A stretch of 64,000 bases of DNA from Paraburkholderia aromaticivorans (GCF_002278075.1 NZ_CP022992.1:62001-126000), one strand, 5' to 3'; positions 27,355 through 36,045 are shown, numbered from the stretch's first letter. The notes: a model not told the origin generated them from the letters alone. A program made the numbers and translations.

Positions 27355-27804
27355 TTATTGCGGCCGATATTGAAATTGGCCCGACATCGTGTCGTGCCGG
27401 CCAGACCGGTTCACCTCCACCTTGACACGATAAGGGCCGGACCCGCTCAAATTGAAGTACGCCCCGTAGCTGATGGTGTCACCAATACGCATCGGCTCCA
27501 GTCGCCTGCGCGTCTCTCCGAGACCGAACTCCTCCACCGACGCCATCACTCGCGCATCCGGGATGCGTTTCTGCGTCGCGTGGTCAAACAGCGCAACGAT
27601 CAGGTGGTAGCTGTACCGGTTGTCTGGGACGCCTCCGTGCATCGAAGCCTCGGGGTGGGACGCGGGGTGAGCGCCGACCAGTGCGGACGGCATCAGGCCG
27701 TAATACATGTCGATGTCACCGATAAGCAGGTGCTGGCTGGCGTCGCCCTGAGCGCCGGCTGCCGTGGCTAGCAGCAAGCCGATCGTCAATATGAGCGCTT
27801 TCAT
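27355..27804 (-). CDS. Periplasmic protein of unknown function
   Basis: 149 residues from ATG 27804, with AAGGAG 7 bp upstream. Signal peptide KALILTIGLLLATAAGAQG. The mature part is rich in beta strands (YSYHLIVALFDHATQKRI, DTISYGAYFNLSGSGPYRVK, VEVNRSGRHDTMSGQFQYRP) with several His and Met, reminiscent of periplasmic metal-binding beta-sandwich proteins such as P19/Tp34, but I cannot place it in a family. Follows ftsH by 52 bp on the same strand and is probably the last gene of the 30741-27355 operon. Confidence 0.7.
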   Translation of the reverse strand: MKALILTIGLLLATAAGAQGDASQHLLIGDIDMYYGLMPSALVGAHPASHPEASMHGGVPDNRYSYHLIVALFDHATQKRIPDARVMASVEEFGLGETRRRLEPMRIGDTISYGAYFNLSGSGPYRVKVEVNRSGRHDTMSGQFQYRPQ

Positions 27805-27856
27805 CAGTTCGCTCCTTTTGCTGAAACGTGGCTCTCTCCGCGCCTTCCGCTCCGGT

Positions 27857-29758
27857 TCAGCCGCTTGCCGCGACAGTCGCCGCCGCCACGTCGCGAAGTT
27901 CGCTCCCGGCATGGACTACATCGGCAAGCCGCGCTGCAATCGCTTGCAAGGCTTCGCCGGACATCGTTTCCCTGGCGAGCAGATCGTGCGCGGCCTCGCC
28001 GAGCAGCGTACGGTTTGCAGTCAGAATCGAAGAGGCTCGCTTGAACGCGACTTCAATCAACTCGCGCACCGCGGTATCGATGGCAGTAGCAGTCTCCTCG
28101 CCATACTGCCGCGGGCGCCAGTCGGTGCCGGCCGGCATGCCCAGCGCAGAGACGCTTTCCGGTTCATAGGCGACCTGGCCGAGCTTCGGGTCCATGCCAA
28201 AGCGCACAACCATGCTGCGGGCAATGTCGCTGGCCTTGGCGAGATCATCGGCCGCGCCTGTGGACACTTCTTCGAAGACGAGGCTTTCGGCCGCGCGCCC
28301 GCCAAGCAGCACTGCCATCCGGTTCATCAGTTCGCCGCGGTCCATCAGGAAGCGGTCCTCGATGGGTCGTTGAATCGTGTAGCCAAGGGCGGCAATACCG
28401 CGGGGAATGATTGATATTTTCTGCACAGGGTCGACACCGGGCAGTGCCATCGCCACCAGCGCGTGCCCCATCTCATGGTGAGCCACGACCTCCCGCTCAT
28501 GCGGATTGAGCAGGCGATTGCGCTTCTCGAGCCCGGCCACGATCCGCTCAATGGCCTGCGTGAAGTCGTCCAGCGTGACGTCGTCTGCGTTGCGGCGCGT
28601 CGCAAGCAACGCTGCCTCGTTGACGAGGTTCGCCAGATCGGCGCCGGAAAAGCCCGGAGTAAGCGCGGCGATGTCCGCGACCGGGACGCCCGAGGCCAGC
28701 CTGATTTTCTTCAGGTGGACGGCGAGGATTTCACAGCGCCCCTTCTTGTCCGGCCGGTCGACCAGGACCTGCCGATCGAAGCGTCCCGCCCGCAGCAACG
28801 CGGGGTCGAGAATCTCCGGTCGGTTGGTCGCGGCGAGCAGCACCACGCCTATCGACGTATCAAATCCGTCCAGCTCGCTCAGCAACTGGTTAAGGGTTTG
28901 TTCCTTTTCATCATGACCGCCACCACCGGGCAGAGCGCTGCCACGCGCGCGGCCGAGTGAGTCGAGTTCGTCGATGAATACGATGGCCGGTGCATGCTGG
29001 CGCGCCTGCTCGAAAAGATCGCGCACGCGCGCGGCGCCGACACCAACGAACATCTCGACAAACTCCGAGCCCGAGATCGAAAAAAATGCCACGCCCGCCT
29101 CACCGGCGACGGCCCGGGCCAACAGCGTCTTGCCGGTGCCGGGCGGCCCGACCAGCAGTACACCCTTCGGCACGTGTGCGCCGAGTCTGCCGTAACTGCG
29201 CGGATCCTTCAGGAAGGACACCACCTCCTTCAGTTCATCCTTGGCTTCATCGACGCCCGCGACGTCGGCAAACGTGACCTTGGTGTCCTTCTCGACGTAG
29301 ATCTTCGCCTTGCTCTTGCCGATCGCCATCATGCCGCCCGCTCCGCCTCCCATGGCCATTGGACGGATCAGGAACATCCAGACAAGGGCAAACCCGATAG
29401 CTGGCATCAGCCAGCCCAGGATCGTCGGAAGCAAGCCGGGCGAGGGTTCACCGGAAAACACGAGATTGGCCTTGGCGAGATCCTGCGCAAGCCCCGGTTC
29501 GACCCGAAGCGTCGAAAAATGCTGCGGCTTGCCGGCCTCGACGTCCTTGGCCGTCACGTCCTTGTAGGTGCCAGTAATCTGAGTTGGCCCGATGACGAGG
29601 TCCGTTACCTTGCCTTGGCTCACCAGCTGCTGAAATTCGCTGTACGGGATCGTCCTGATGTGATCGGGTTTGGCGAAAAAGCTCTGGATCATCATCACCG
29701 CCAGAAACGCGGCGACGATATACAGGACGTTGATCTGATGCTCGCGTTTTATTTCCAT
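27857..29758 (-). CDS. ftsH: Accessory FtsH ATP-dependent zinc metalloprotease
   Basis: 633 residues, normal for FtsH. Two N-terminal transmembrane helices (about 10-28 and 112-132) enclose a small periplasmic domain; AAA+ module with Walker [12 protein letters not shown] (about 205), Walker [12 protein letters not shown], and second region of homology [20 protein letters not shown]; zinc site HHEMGHALV (HExxH). It degrades membrane proteins and unstable cytosolic proteins. The sequence differs enough from housekeeping FtsH to be a second, stress copy. Encoded in a tight operon with the methyltransferase-like (12 bp) and DUF2933 genes, probably under the FNR box at 30810. Confidence 0.95.
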   Translation of the reverse strand: MEIKREHQINVLYIVAAFLAVMMIQSFFAKPDHIRTIPYSEFQQLVSQGKVTDLVIGPTQITGTYKDVTAKDVEAGKPQHFSTLRVEPGLAQDLAKANLVFSGEPSPGLLPTILGWLMPAIGFALVWMFLIRPMAMGGGAGGMMAIGKSKAKIYVEKDTKVTFADVAGVDEAKDELKEVVSFLKDPRSYGRLGAHVPKGVLLVGPPGTGKTLLARAVAGEAGVAFFSISGSEFVEMFVGVGAARVRDLFEQARQHAPAIVFIDELDSLGRARGSALPGGGGHDEKEQTLNQLLSELDGFDTSIGVVLLAATNRPEILDPALLRAGRFDRQVLVDRPDKKGRCEILAVHLKKIRLASGVPVADIAALTPGFSGADLANLVNEAALLATRRNADDVTLDDFTQAIERIVAGLEKRNRLLNPHEREVVAHHEMGHALVAMALPGVDPVQKISIIPRGIAALGYTIQRPIEDRFLMDRGELMNRMAVLLGGRAAESLVFEEVSTGAADDLAKASDIARSMVVRFGMDPKLGQVAYEPESVSALGMPAGTDWRPRQYGEETATAIDTAVRELIEVAFKRASSILTANRTLLGEAAHDLLARETMSGEALQAIAARLADVVHAGSELRDVAAATVAASG

Positions 29759-29770
29759 AACACGCCTCGA

Positions 29771-30445
29771 TCAGCCTGGTCCGGCCGGGCCGTGCGTCGA
29801 CCCGCCGTGGCGAGCGCCGAGTCTCGGAATGAAAGCCGGCACGTCGTCCATGTATCGGCGATACGCCGGCCCGAATTCGGTCATCGACTCCCGTTCCTCG
29901 GCACGTGCCAGCCGCACGTACATGAAGACGAGAACGGGGAACATCACCAGGGTCAGCAAGGTCGGCCATTGCAGCAGAAAGCCGAACATGATCAGCACGA
30001 AGCCGTCATATTGCGGATGACGCACGTACGCATAGACGCCTGTCGTCGCGAGCGTGCGGCGACGCTGTGCGGCGTAAAGGACCTGCCAGCCCGCCGAAAT
30101 AAGCCAGAAACCGCCGCCGATGAAAGCGAAGCTCAGCAGATGGAATGGGCCGAAGTGCGGGTTCGTTTTCCAGCCGAACATCATCTCCAGCAGGTGCCCG
30201 GCGTCGTGCGAAAACCAGTTCACCTGCGGGTAGTGACTCTGCAGCCAGCCCGAGAGCAGATAGATTGTCAGCGGAAACCCGTACATTTCCGTGAACAGCG
30301 CGATGAGGAAGGCGCTGAAGGCGCTGAACGAGCGCCAGTCCCGCTTCGTCTTCGGCTTGAAGAAGGTGAATGCAAAGAGGATGAAGATGGCCGAGTTGAC
30401 GACGGCCAGCAACCACAAACCGTAAGCGGGGGGATTCTCATGCAT
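29771..30445 (-). CDS. Isoprenylcysteine carboxyl methyltransferase-family membrane protein
   Basis: 224 residues with five to six transmembrane helices. C-terminal ICMT/PEMT signature TGVYAYVRHPQYDGFVLIMF and ARAEERESMTEFGPAYRRYM binds SAM and forms the active site at the membrane. Bacterial homologues methylate lipids or other small membrane substrates; the substrate here is unknown. Lies between DUF2933 and ftsH, an arrangement consistent with a membrane-quality or lipid-modification operon. Confidence 0.82.
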   Translation of the reverse strand: MHENPPAYGLWLLAVVNSAIFILFAFTFFKPKTKRDWRSFSAFSAFLIALFTEMYGFPLTIYLLSGWLQSHYPQVNWFSHDAGHLLEMMFGWKTNPHFGPFHLLSFAFIGGGFWLISAGWQVLYAAQRRRTLATTGVYAYVRHPQYDGFVLIMFGFLLQWPTLLTLVMFPVLVFMYVRLARAEERESMTEFGPAYRRYMDDVPAFIPRLGARHGGSTHGPAGPG

Positions 30446-30471
30446 GACAGGCTCCTGGCGAATGCCGGCGA

Positions 30472-30741
30472 TCAGTGCTGGTGAGGGGGCGACTTCTCGC
30501 GGCGATCCGGAATTCCGTCGCTACCGTGTTCGCTGTCGTCATGTCCGCCGTGACCGTGGTGCATGAAGAGGTGCATCAGCGGGCACGCGAGGATAAAAAG
30601 GAAGGGCCACCAGCCGTACAGGTGCGCCCGGTGCTCCGTCACCAGATAAAATCCGCCGATGGCCAGAAACCCAATCAGTACAAGGTTGGCCCGCGAGACG
30701 AAGAAGCCGCCGGGTTTGCGATCGTGATTCCCGTGTTCCAT
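30472..30741 (-). CDS. DUF2933 small membrane protein
   Basis: 89 residues with two transmembrane helices (about 15-33 and 41-58) and a His-rich tail (MHHGHGGHDDSEHGSD). Contains the LYGWWPFLFILACPLMHLFM block of DUF2933, a family often found with copper and heavy-metal genes. First gene of the operon that continues with the methyltransferase-like gene, ftsH and the periplasmic protein. Confidence 0.85.
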   Translation of the reverse strand: MEHGNHDRKPGGFFVSRANLVLIGFLAIGGFYLVTEHRAHLYGWWPFLFILACPLMHLFMHHGHGGHDDSEHGSDGIPDRREKSPPHQH

Positions 30742-30784
30742 CTCGACCTCCGCAGTCGCAGGGCACCGAATGTAGTGAACACAG

Positions 30785-30823
30785 ACTATGCTCCGGCGAA
30801 AAAGCGCTCTTGATTCAGATCAA
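30785..30823 (-). promoter_or_regulatory. FNR/ANR box and -10 element of the DUF2933-ftsH operon
   Basis: Exact consensus TTGAT-TCAG-ATCAA at 30810-30823, with CATAGT at 30790-30785 as a -10-like hexamer on the minus strand, 69 bp before the DUF2933 start. Suggests activation of the operon at low oxygen. Confidence 0.65.
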
Positions 30824-30926
30824 TCGTTATGGTGCGCTGGACTTCCTCCAGCGGAAAGAGCGACCGCGATGCCCGGCCACAAAGCTCACTGCGCTGACCT
30901 GCGCATTCGGCATAGACAGTGCGTAC

Positions 30927-31397
30927 TCAGTGCGTCGACTGGCGTCGCTTTGTGTTGAGGCAAGAACAAACAAGCGCTGCGACCCATACTGCCGTCAGCG
31001 CCAACAGGACGAACCTGAAATGTGAGCCGATCGCCAGATTCGAGACAGACATCAGCCCGGTTGTCAGGCCGCCGGCCAGCGCAGCCACCAGCACAGCGTA
31101 AGGCTTACGCTGTGCGAATGCGCCAAGCGCCAGATGCACGAGCAGCACCCCGGTGCCACCGACGTAGCCGCCCAGAACAGTGAAGACCCATCCGAGCCAG
31201 CGCGCGAACCTGGGCGCTGCAGCCTGTAGTCGTTCACTGGAAACAGCCATGTAGTGCAGGTCTTCCGGCAGCAGGGGTGGTCGGACGAATATGAAATAGA
31301 AGCCGATCACAATCATCGCCCCGCCGACGGCAGCGAGAAGCCAGGCGTGAAGAGGCCAAGATGCTCTGGCGCGTTTCCGGGGTGCGGCAACTGACAT
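30927..31397 (-). CDS. Four-helix membrane protein of unknown function
   Basis: 156 residues, four transmembrane helices (AWLLAAVGGAMIVIGFYFIF; WLGWVFTVLGGYVGGTGVLL; PYAVLVAALAGGLTTGLMS; FVLLALTAVWVAALVCSCL). No known motif. Followed upstream on the same strand by the TPM/LemA genes after 65 bp, so it is probably the last gene of that group. Confidence 0.7.
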   Translation of the reverse strand: MSVAAPRKRARASWPLHAWLLAAVGGAMIVIGFYFIFVRPPLLPEDLHYMAVSSERLQAAAPRFARWLGWVFTVLGGYVGGTGVLLVHLALGAFAQRKPYAVLVAALAGGLTTGLMSVSNLAIGSHFRFVLLALTAVWVAALVCSCLNTKRRQSTH

Positions 31398-31462
31398 CGG
31401 CCTGCCTCCTGACTGGCTGCCATGTGGTCAACCAGGGTCCCCCGCGAGCCGGGCAGCTTTGA

Positions 31463-31960
31463 TCACAGTATTGCAGGGGTGTCCGGCAATTCGTTTGCGG
31501 TGTTCCGATGCGCGGGAAAGTGGCGCTTGAGGAGCTGAGCGGTCGCCTGGATCCCGCTGATCGCGCCGTCGCGGTATGCGCCCTGCCGAAAAGCCTCTTC
31601 CATCGTGTGGCAGATCGCCTGCCATTCCTGCGCACCGACCTTCGCGTGCACGCCCCGATCGGCCACGATCTCGACATCGCGATCTGCAAGCAATACGTAA
31701 ATCATCACGCCGTTGTTGTGCTCGGTATCCCAGACCCGCAATTGCGAGAACACTTCGATAGCACGTTCCCGCGCCGACTGCCCATTGAAGAGCACCGCGC
31801 TGTGAAGCGCGCCTTCGATTGCGAAACGGACTTCCCCGACATGTTCCGCATCACAAGCCTTGATTGCCTTCTCGATCGCGATCAGGGTGTCGCGCGGAAA
31901 CGCCGCGCGGACCTGCCCATGGGTGGTAAGAAGGTGCCTTACGATTCGCCTGATATCCAT
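31463..31960 (-). CDS. TPM-domain protein
   Basis: 165 residues from ATG 31960, one base after the stop of the preceding TPM gene. TPM fold (Psb32/YgcG type): IEKAIKACDAEHVGEVRFAI, then VWDTEHNNGVMIYVLLADRD and GAYRDGAISGIQATAQLLK. No signal peptide, so cytosolic, unlike its neighbour. Forms a three-gene unit with the secreted TPM protein and LemA, a common trio of membrane-associated proteins of uncertain role. Confidence 0.82.
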   Translation of the reverse strand: MDIRRIVRHLLTTHGQVRAAFPRDTLIAIEKAIKACDAEHVGEVRFAIEGALHSAVLFNGQSARERAIEVFSQLRVWDTEHNNGVMIYVLLADRDVEIVADRGVHAKVGAQEWQAICHTMEEAFRQGAYRDGAISGIQATAQLLKRHFPAHRNTANELPDTPAIL

Positions 31961-31961
31961 C

Positions 31962-32822
31962 TCACCACCTGCCTGACGCGCCACCGCCACCAAAGCCACC
32001 ACCGCCACCGCCGAACCCGCCACCCCGCCCGCCGCGTCCAAATCCGCCGCCACGACGCCCGAGACCGTAGGTTCCAACGTAGCCCCCCATCCCTCCGCTG
32101 GTCAGTGTGAACAGGAAGGCGATCACACCTGCCACAACCGTTGCGGCGAGACCTGCCGCCAGCAACCAGGCAATTACAGCCACGACGCCGCCGGCCACGG
32201 CGGCTCCGGGCAATCTGCCGAACATGGCGCGCAGGGTACTGCCAAACACGACCGCCAGCATGAAAATGACGGGCGCAAACCGCCAGACGTTGGGGGGACC
32301 TTCCCCTTTGCGAGACTGCGGGGGCGGCAACGACTCACCGTCGGCCACCCGGATCATCTGATCGATTCCTGCCGTAATGCCACCGGAGAAGTCGCCTTCC
32401 CGGAATCGCGGCACGATGATCTCGTTGATGATCCGGTTGCTGATCGCATCGTTGAGCGCGCCCTCCAGGCCGTAACCGACCTCGATGCGCAGCGTGCGGT
32501 CATTTTTTGCGACGATGAGCAACGCCCCATCATCCACTTTCTTGCGCCCGAGCTTCCATTGTTCAACCACGCGCAGCGAGTATTGCTCGATTGTCTCCGG
32601 CTCGGTGGTGGGAACGATCAGAACCGCGATCTGCGTGCCCTTTCTGCTCTCGAACGCCTGTAGCGTCTGTTCGAGCCTGCTCACCTGATCGCTGGTGAGC
32701 GTGCCCGTTTGGTCCGTGACGCGGGCCGTCAGAGGCGGCACGGCGACGTCGGCCATCGCAACCCACGAGCCGCACAGAGCGACCCCGATGACCAGCGCCA
32801 GAAGAACTTTAAGCGGATTCAA
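31962..32822 (-). CDS. Secreted TPM-domain protein with Gly-rich membrane tail (YgcG-like)
   Basis: 286 residues. Signal peptide at 1-24 (LLALVIGVALCGSWVAMA), TPM domain about 30-150 (TARVTDQTGTLTSDQVSRLE, KKVDDGALLIVAKNDRTLRI), two transmembrane helices (about 178-235) and a C-terminal Gly/Phe/Arg-rich tail. Overlaps the lemA stop by ATGA (32819-32822). Typical partner of LemA. Confidence 0.88.
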   Translation of the reverse strand: MNPLKVLLALVIGVALCGSWVAMADVAVPPLTARVTDQTGTLTSDQVSRLEQTLQAFESRKGTQIAVLIVPTTEPETIEQYSLRVVEQWKLGRKKVDDGALLIVAKNDRTLRIEVGYGLEGALNDAISNRIINEIIVPRFREGDFSGGITAGIDQMIRVADGESLPPPQSRKGEGPPNVWRFAPVIFMLAVVFGSTLRAMFGRLPGAAVAGGVVAVIAWLLAAGLAATVVAGVIAFLFTLTSGGMGGYVGTYGLGRRGGGFGRGGRGGGFGGGGGGFGGGGASGRW

Positions 32823-33448
32823 TTGGTCGCTCCCGCTGCCGGCAGGGCTTTCCCCGGCGTCGCACCGAAATCGACGCGCGGGGGTTTGGCGATTTCCGCC
32901 TCGTTGGTCACTGAAAAATTGGGTTTATCCTTGTAGCCGAAGGCCATCGCCGTCAGGTTGGACGGAAACGAGCGGATGGTGACGTTGTAGTCCTGAACCG
33001 CCTTGATATACCGGTTGCGGGCAACGGTGATCCGGTTTTCGGTCCCCTCTAGCTGTGCCTGCAGGTCACGAAAGTTGGCATCGGACTTCAGTTGCGGATA
33101 GTTCTCCGAGACAACCAGCAGTCTCGAAAGTGAAGCGGTCAGTTGCCCTTGGGCTGCCTGGAATTTCGCGAATTCTTCAGGATTATTGAGCACCTCGGAC
33201 GTTGCCTGAATCGAGCCGACGCGAGCCCGCGCTTCGGTCACCTGGATGAACACATCCCGCTCCTGAGCGGCGTAGCCTTTAACGGTGTTGACCAGGTTCG
33301 GTACCAGGTCTGCACGACGCTGATACTGATTAACGACTTCAGACCAGCTCGCCTTGATCTGTTCATCCTGAGTTTGCAGGGTGTTGTAGCCGCACCCCGC
33401 GAGGCTTAGCGCCAGGAGCGCTGCCAGGACCACCCATAACTTGCGCAT
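32819..33448 (-). CDS. lemA: LemA-family lipoprotein
   Basis: 209 residues from ATG 33448; the longer frame upstream is not part of the protein. Lipoprotein signal with lipobox LSLAGC (Cys about 19), then the LemA helical bundle (SEVVNQYQRRADLVPNLVNT, AQLEGTENRITVARNRYIKA, VQDYNVTIRSFPSNLTAMAF). LemA proteins are membrane-anchored with unclear function, usually next to TPM proteins, as here. First gene of the lemA-TPM-TPM-membrane protein group. Confidence 0.93.
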   Translation of the reverse strand: MRKLWVVLAALLALSLAGCGYNTLQTQDEQIKASWSEVVNQYQRRADLVPNLVNTVKGYAAQERDVFIQVTEARARVGSIQATSEVLNNPEEFAKFQAAQGQLTASLSRLLVVSENYPQLKSDANFRDLQAQLEGTENRITVARNRYIKAVQDYNVTIRSFPSNLTAMAFGYKDKPNFSVTNEAEIAKPPRVDFGATPGKALPAAGATN

Positions 33449-33747
33449 TCTGTATCTCCAGTGTTCTGTCGGCAATCCGAGGGTTGGCCAGCAGCCAATC
33501 AGTCTCAACATCCAACAAGCTCCAAGCCCATGACGCACGGCGCGCCGTCGGGTAAGGACGCATTATTCGATGCTCGCACCACCTATCGTGCGGGCGCCGC
33601 AACCTGCGCAATTTGACCTGGCTCAATGAAATCTCCGTTCCGCCTCACACGGGGCCGACCGGATTCCCGGAATGACTTAACGCAACGGATCGGACCGCGG
33701 TTCGCTCCGGGCGATGAATACGCATTGGGTCATCAGGAAGGAAGTAC

Positions 33748-33798
33748 GGTCGGCCGCTTGATCCAGATCAAGCGGCCGACCCGATGTGTGACTAGGCT
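33748..33798 (+). promoter_or_regulatory. FNR/ANR box inside a 16-bp-arm palindrome, with -10 element
   Basis: Exact TTGAT-CCAG-ATCAA at 33758-33771 at the centre of a perfect inverted repeat with 16-bp arms and a 2-base centre (33748-33781). TAGGCT at 33793-33798 lies at the class II activator distance and points to the gene at 33865. The extended palindrome could also fold as a hairpin. Confidence 0.65.
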
Positions 33799-33864
33799 TG
33801 TAGGGTGTATGCGGCCGTTTGCGCAGGACCCGATAGGTCTCGCCATCCCAGTGGGGAGGAAGTC

Positions 33865-34140
33865 ATGGGCATGAAGCCGTATTGGAAAACCGGTGTCGTT
33901 CTCGCATTGACCCTGGCGGTTGGCTACACGGTTTGCGCGGTCCTCTATGCTGCATGGCCCAGCCTAGGCATCGATTTTCTGAACGCAATGTTTCATGGCC
34001 TTGATTTTCACAAGATCGACACTGGTGAGCCATTTACGCTTCGGATGTTTGTGTATCCGTTCGTAGTCTTTGTCGTGTGGGGCTTCGCGGTCGGGACATT
34101 GTTTGCGTGGATTTCTAACCTCCTCTACTCGGAGCAGTGA
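33865..34140 (+). CDS. Small two-helix membrane protein (DUF5676-like)
   Basis: 91 residues from ATG 33865, with GGGAGGA 6 bp upstream. Two transmembrane helices (TGVVLALTLAVGYTVCAVLY; MFVYPFVVFVVWGFAVGTLF) flank a short loop. Resembles the DUF5676 family of small inner-membrane proteins found near copper and stress genes; function unknown. Driven by the FNR-type promoter above. Confidence 0.7.
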   Translation: MGMKPYWKTGVVLALTLAVGYTVCAVLYAAWPSLGIDFLNAMFHGLDFHKIDTGEPFTLRMFVYPFVVFVVWGFAVGTLFAWISNLLYSEQ

Positions 34141-34284
34141 AGAAGCGCCGCATGGGAGCCGCCCGCGTCAGGCCAGATGCCCGCCCCGTGGCATGGCTTT
34201 CTGCCCGCTTATCGGGTCGCCGATGCATGTCAATGAATCCATGGACCCGTTCATGGAGACGAGTTGTGGCCTAAGTGGAGAAGC

Positions 34285-34596
34285 ATGATGCAATGGTTAT
34301 CGAGCAACTGGATCTGGCTGCTACTCGCAGTTGGCGTTTTCCTGATGATGCGGCGCGGCGGGATGGCTTGCGGCATGGGAGGACATCGTCACACGTCGCG
34401 CGAACAACCCGCGACTGACGACCGCTCGCCGCACGATCCGGTCAGTGGTCAGTCCGTAGATGGAGCGCATGCGCTGACCTCCATATTTGATGGACAAACG
34501 TACTACTTCGAGTCGGAGCAGTCACGTGCCGAGTTCAACAAGGATCCTCAGCGGTTTGCGCGTGGCGGCACTCACCGGCATCACGGTGGCTGTTAA
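34285..34596 (+). CDS. Membrane-anchored YHS-domain protein
   Basis: 103 residues from ATG 34285 (or 34288; GGAG lies 4 or 7 bp upstream). One N-terminal helix (NWIWLLLAVGVFLMM), a Met/His segment (GGMACGMGGHRHTSRE), then a YHS domain: HDPVSGQSVDGAHAL to TYYFESEQSRAEFNKDPQRF, in which the usual Cys residues are replaced by Ser and Glu. His-rich C-terminus. Probable metal-handling protein, third YHS gene of the window. Confidence 0.8.
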   Translation: MMQWLSSNWIWLLLAVGVFLMMRRGGMACGMGGHRHTSREQPATDDRSPHDPVSGQSVDGAHALTSIFDGQTYYFESEQSRAEFNKDPQRFARGGTHRHHGGC

Positions 34597-34667
34597 GCCA
34601 CGGATCGCGATCGCCCGCTGCGAGCGTGGCGTGCCCCCCCGCTACCGACTGATGGGCAGGTGTCCGC

Positions 34668-35519
34668 ATGAGCAAGAAGCAAGCACGCAAATCGCACGCA
34701 CCCGAACCGGCAGGTCTGACCGACTCTGACGAAGGCAGTCCGCCGCCCGCAACGACGTTGATTTCGCACGACGAGTATGAGACAGAGCTGCGCCGCCTGC
34801 AGGTCGAACTGGTGAAACTGCAGCGTCACTTCATCGGCTGCCACGACAAAATCCTGGTGCTGCTTGAGGGACGTGACGCGGCGGGAAAGGATGGTGCCAT
34901 CAAGCGAATCGTCGAACACCTGAGCCCGCGTGAGACCCGTGTCGTCGCGCTCGGCCGCCCCTCCGACCGCGACCTCGGTGCGTGGTACTTCCAGCGCTAT
35001 GTCCCGCACCTGCCGGTTGCCGAGGAACTCGTTCTTTTCAATCGCAGCTGGTACAACCGGGCCGGCGTCGAGCCGGTCATGGGTTTCTGCACGCCGGAAC
35101 AGCACGAAGAATTCATGCAGGCGGTGCCAAGGTTCGAAGCCTTGCTGGTCGACTCCGGCATCAGGTTGCTGAAGTATTACCTCGACATCTCCAGGCACGA
35201 ACAGTCGAAGCGCCTGAAAGCGCGCAAACGCGACCCGCTCAAGCAGTGGAAGGTCAGCCCGATCGACGAGGTCGCGATCAAGCACTGGAAGGACTACTCG
35301 AAGGCTCGCGACACCATGTTGCTGCGGACCCACACCGCCGTGGCACCGTGGCGCATCGTGCACGCGGACGACAAGAAGCTGGCGCGGTTGAATCTGATTC
35401 GGGACATGCTGTCCCGGCTCGACTACTGCGACAAGGACGAGAAGCTGGCACTGCCCGATCCTGCCGTCATCTTCGAGTTCGAACCAGCGCGCCTCGGCGA
35501 AGGACTGCTGGCGAAATAA
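34668..35519 (+). CDS. ppk2: Polyphosphate kinase 2
   Basis: 283 residues. Uses polyphosphate to phosphorylate NDPs (or NMPs). P-loop LLEGRDAAGKDGAIKR (about 65-80), lid region with SPRETRVVALGRPSDRD, and the PPK2 core blocks LFNRSWYNRAGVEPVMGFCT and KARKRDPLKQWKVSPID. Length matches single-domain class I PPK2. PPK2 helps balance nucleotide and energy levels when respiration is limited, fitting the low-oxygen block. Start ATG 34668 follows a short gap of 71 bp after the YHS gene. Confidence 0.94.
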   Translation: MSKKQARKSHAPEPAGLTDSDEGSPPPATTLISHDEYETELRRLQVELVKLQRHFIGCHDKILVLLEGRDAAGKDGAIKRIVEHLSPRETRVVALGRPSDRDLGAWYFQRYVPHLPVAEELVLFNRSWYNRAGVEPVMGFCTPEQHEEFMQAVPRFEALLVDSGIRLLKYYLDISRHEQSKRLKARKRDPLKQWKVSPIDEVAIKHWKDYSKARDTMLLRTHTAVAPWRIVHADDKKLARLNLIRDMLSRLDYCDKDEKLALPDPAVIFEFEPARLGEGLLAK

Positions 35520-35565
35520 CGCCAACACTCGGCAGGTAGCGCAGGCGAGACGAGGAGGGAACGTC

Positions 35566-35670
35566 ATGAGCACGGCAGGCACCGGCCAACACGCATCGAC
35601 TAGCGCGACCGCGCGGCGTGCCCTGACGACTGCGCTGGCTCAGTGGCGGCGTCTCCGCAGTGCTCAATGA
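35566..35670 (+). CDS. 34-residue open frame with strong ribosome-binding site
   Basis: ATG 35566 has GAGGAGGG 5-7 bp upstream, placed 47 bp after ppk2. It reads STAGTGQHASTSATARRALT and stops soon after. The start looks like a real gene start whose body has been lost, or a short leader. On the opposite strand the same bases encode a 37-residue hydrophobic frame (CAASVGYLAVLAIIEHCG), so the coding strand is not certain. Confidence 0.25.
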   Translation: MSTAGTGQHASTSATARRALTTALAQWRRLRSAQ

Positions 35671-35793
35671 TTGCCAGCACAGCGAGATACCCGACACTAG
35701 CTGCGCACGCCATAGCAACTCCCTCAACTCGCCAACTATGTTGACGTGCGCCCTCGAACATTGCAGTCGAGGTGACGGACCCGTCCCACGGAT

Positions 35794-36045
35794 TCAGTTG
35801 CCCGATGTTCCTTGCTCGACAGATAACTCCGTGGGTTCCCGCTGCAGCTTGGCCCGTCGCCGCGCCCGGTCGTTGATCACCTGATGGCGCCGGTGGTCGG
35901 TCATCTTCTTCCATGCCCGAATCTCGTCGAGGGTCCGGAAGCAGCCGATGCACAGTTTGGTCTTGCCATCGAAAGTACACACATCGATGCACGGTGACTT
36001 GACCAATGGTTGAAGGCACGCGCCCGCGCCTCTCGTGAACCGCAT
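35794..36045 (-). CDS. DUF1289 protein
   Basis: 83 residues. N-terminal Cys cluster KSPCIDVCTFDGKTKLCIGC (four Cys) is the DUF1289 signature and could bind Zn or an Fe-S cluster; then the helical CFRTLDEIRAWKKMTDHRRH block. C-terminal tail basic. Small cytosolic protein of unknown role. Sits between ppk2 and the Tn3-type element. Confidence 0.85.
   Translation of the reverse strand: MRFTRGAGACLQPLVKSPCIDVCTFDGKTKLCIGCFRTLDEIRAWKKMTDHRRHQVINDRARRRAKLQREPTELSVEQGTSGN

Noticed and set aside
28994..30484. 496-residue plus-strand open frame
   Set aside because: Lies opposite ftsH and the ICMT-like gene, both with clear motifs; composition is that of a shadow.
33613..33626. TTGAC-CTGG-CTCAA as another FNR box for lemA
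   Set aside because: Two changes from consensus and about 170 bp from the lemA start; likely chance.
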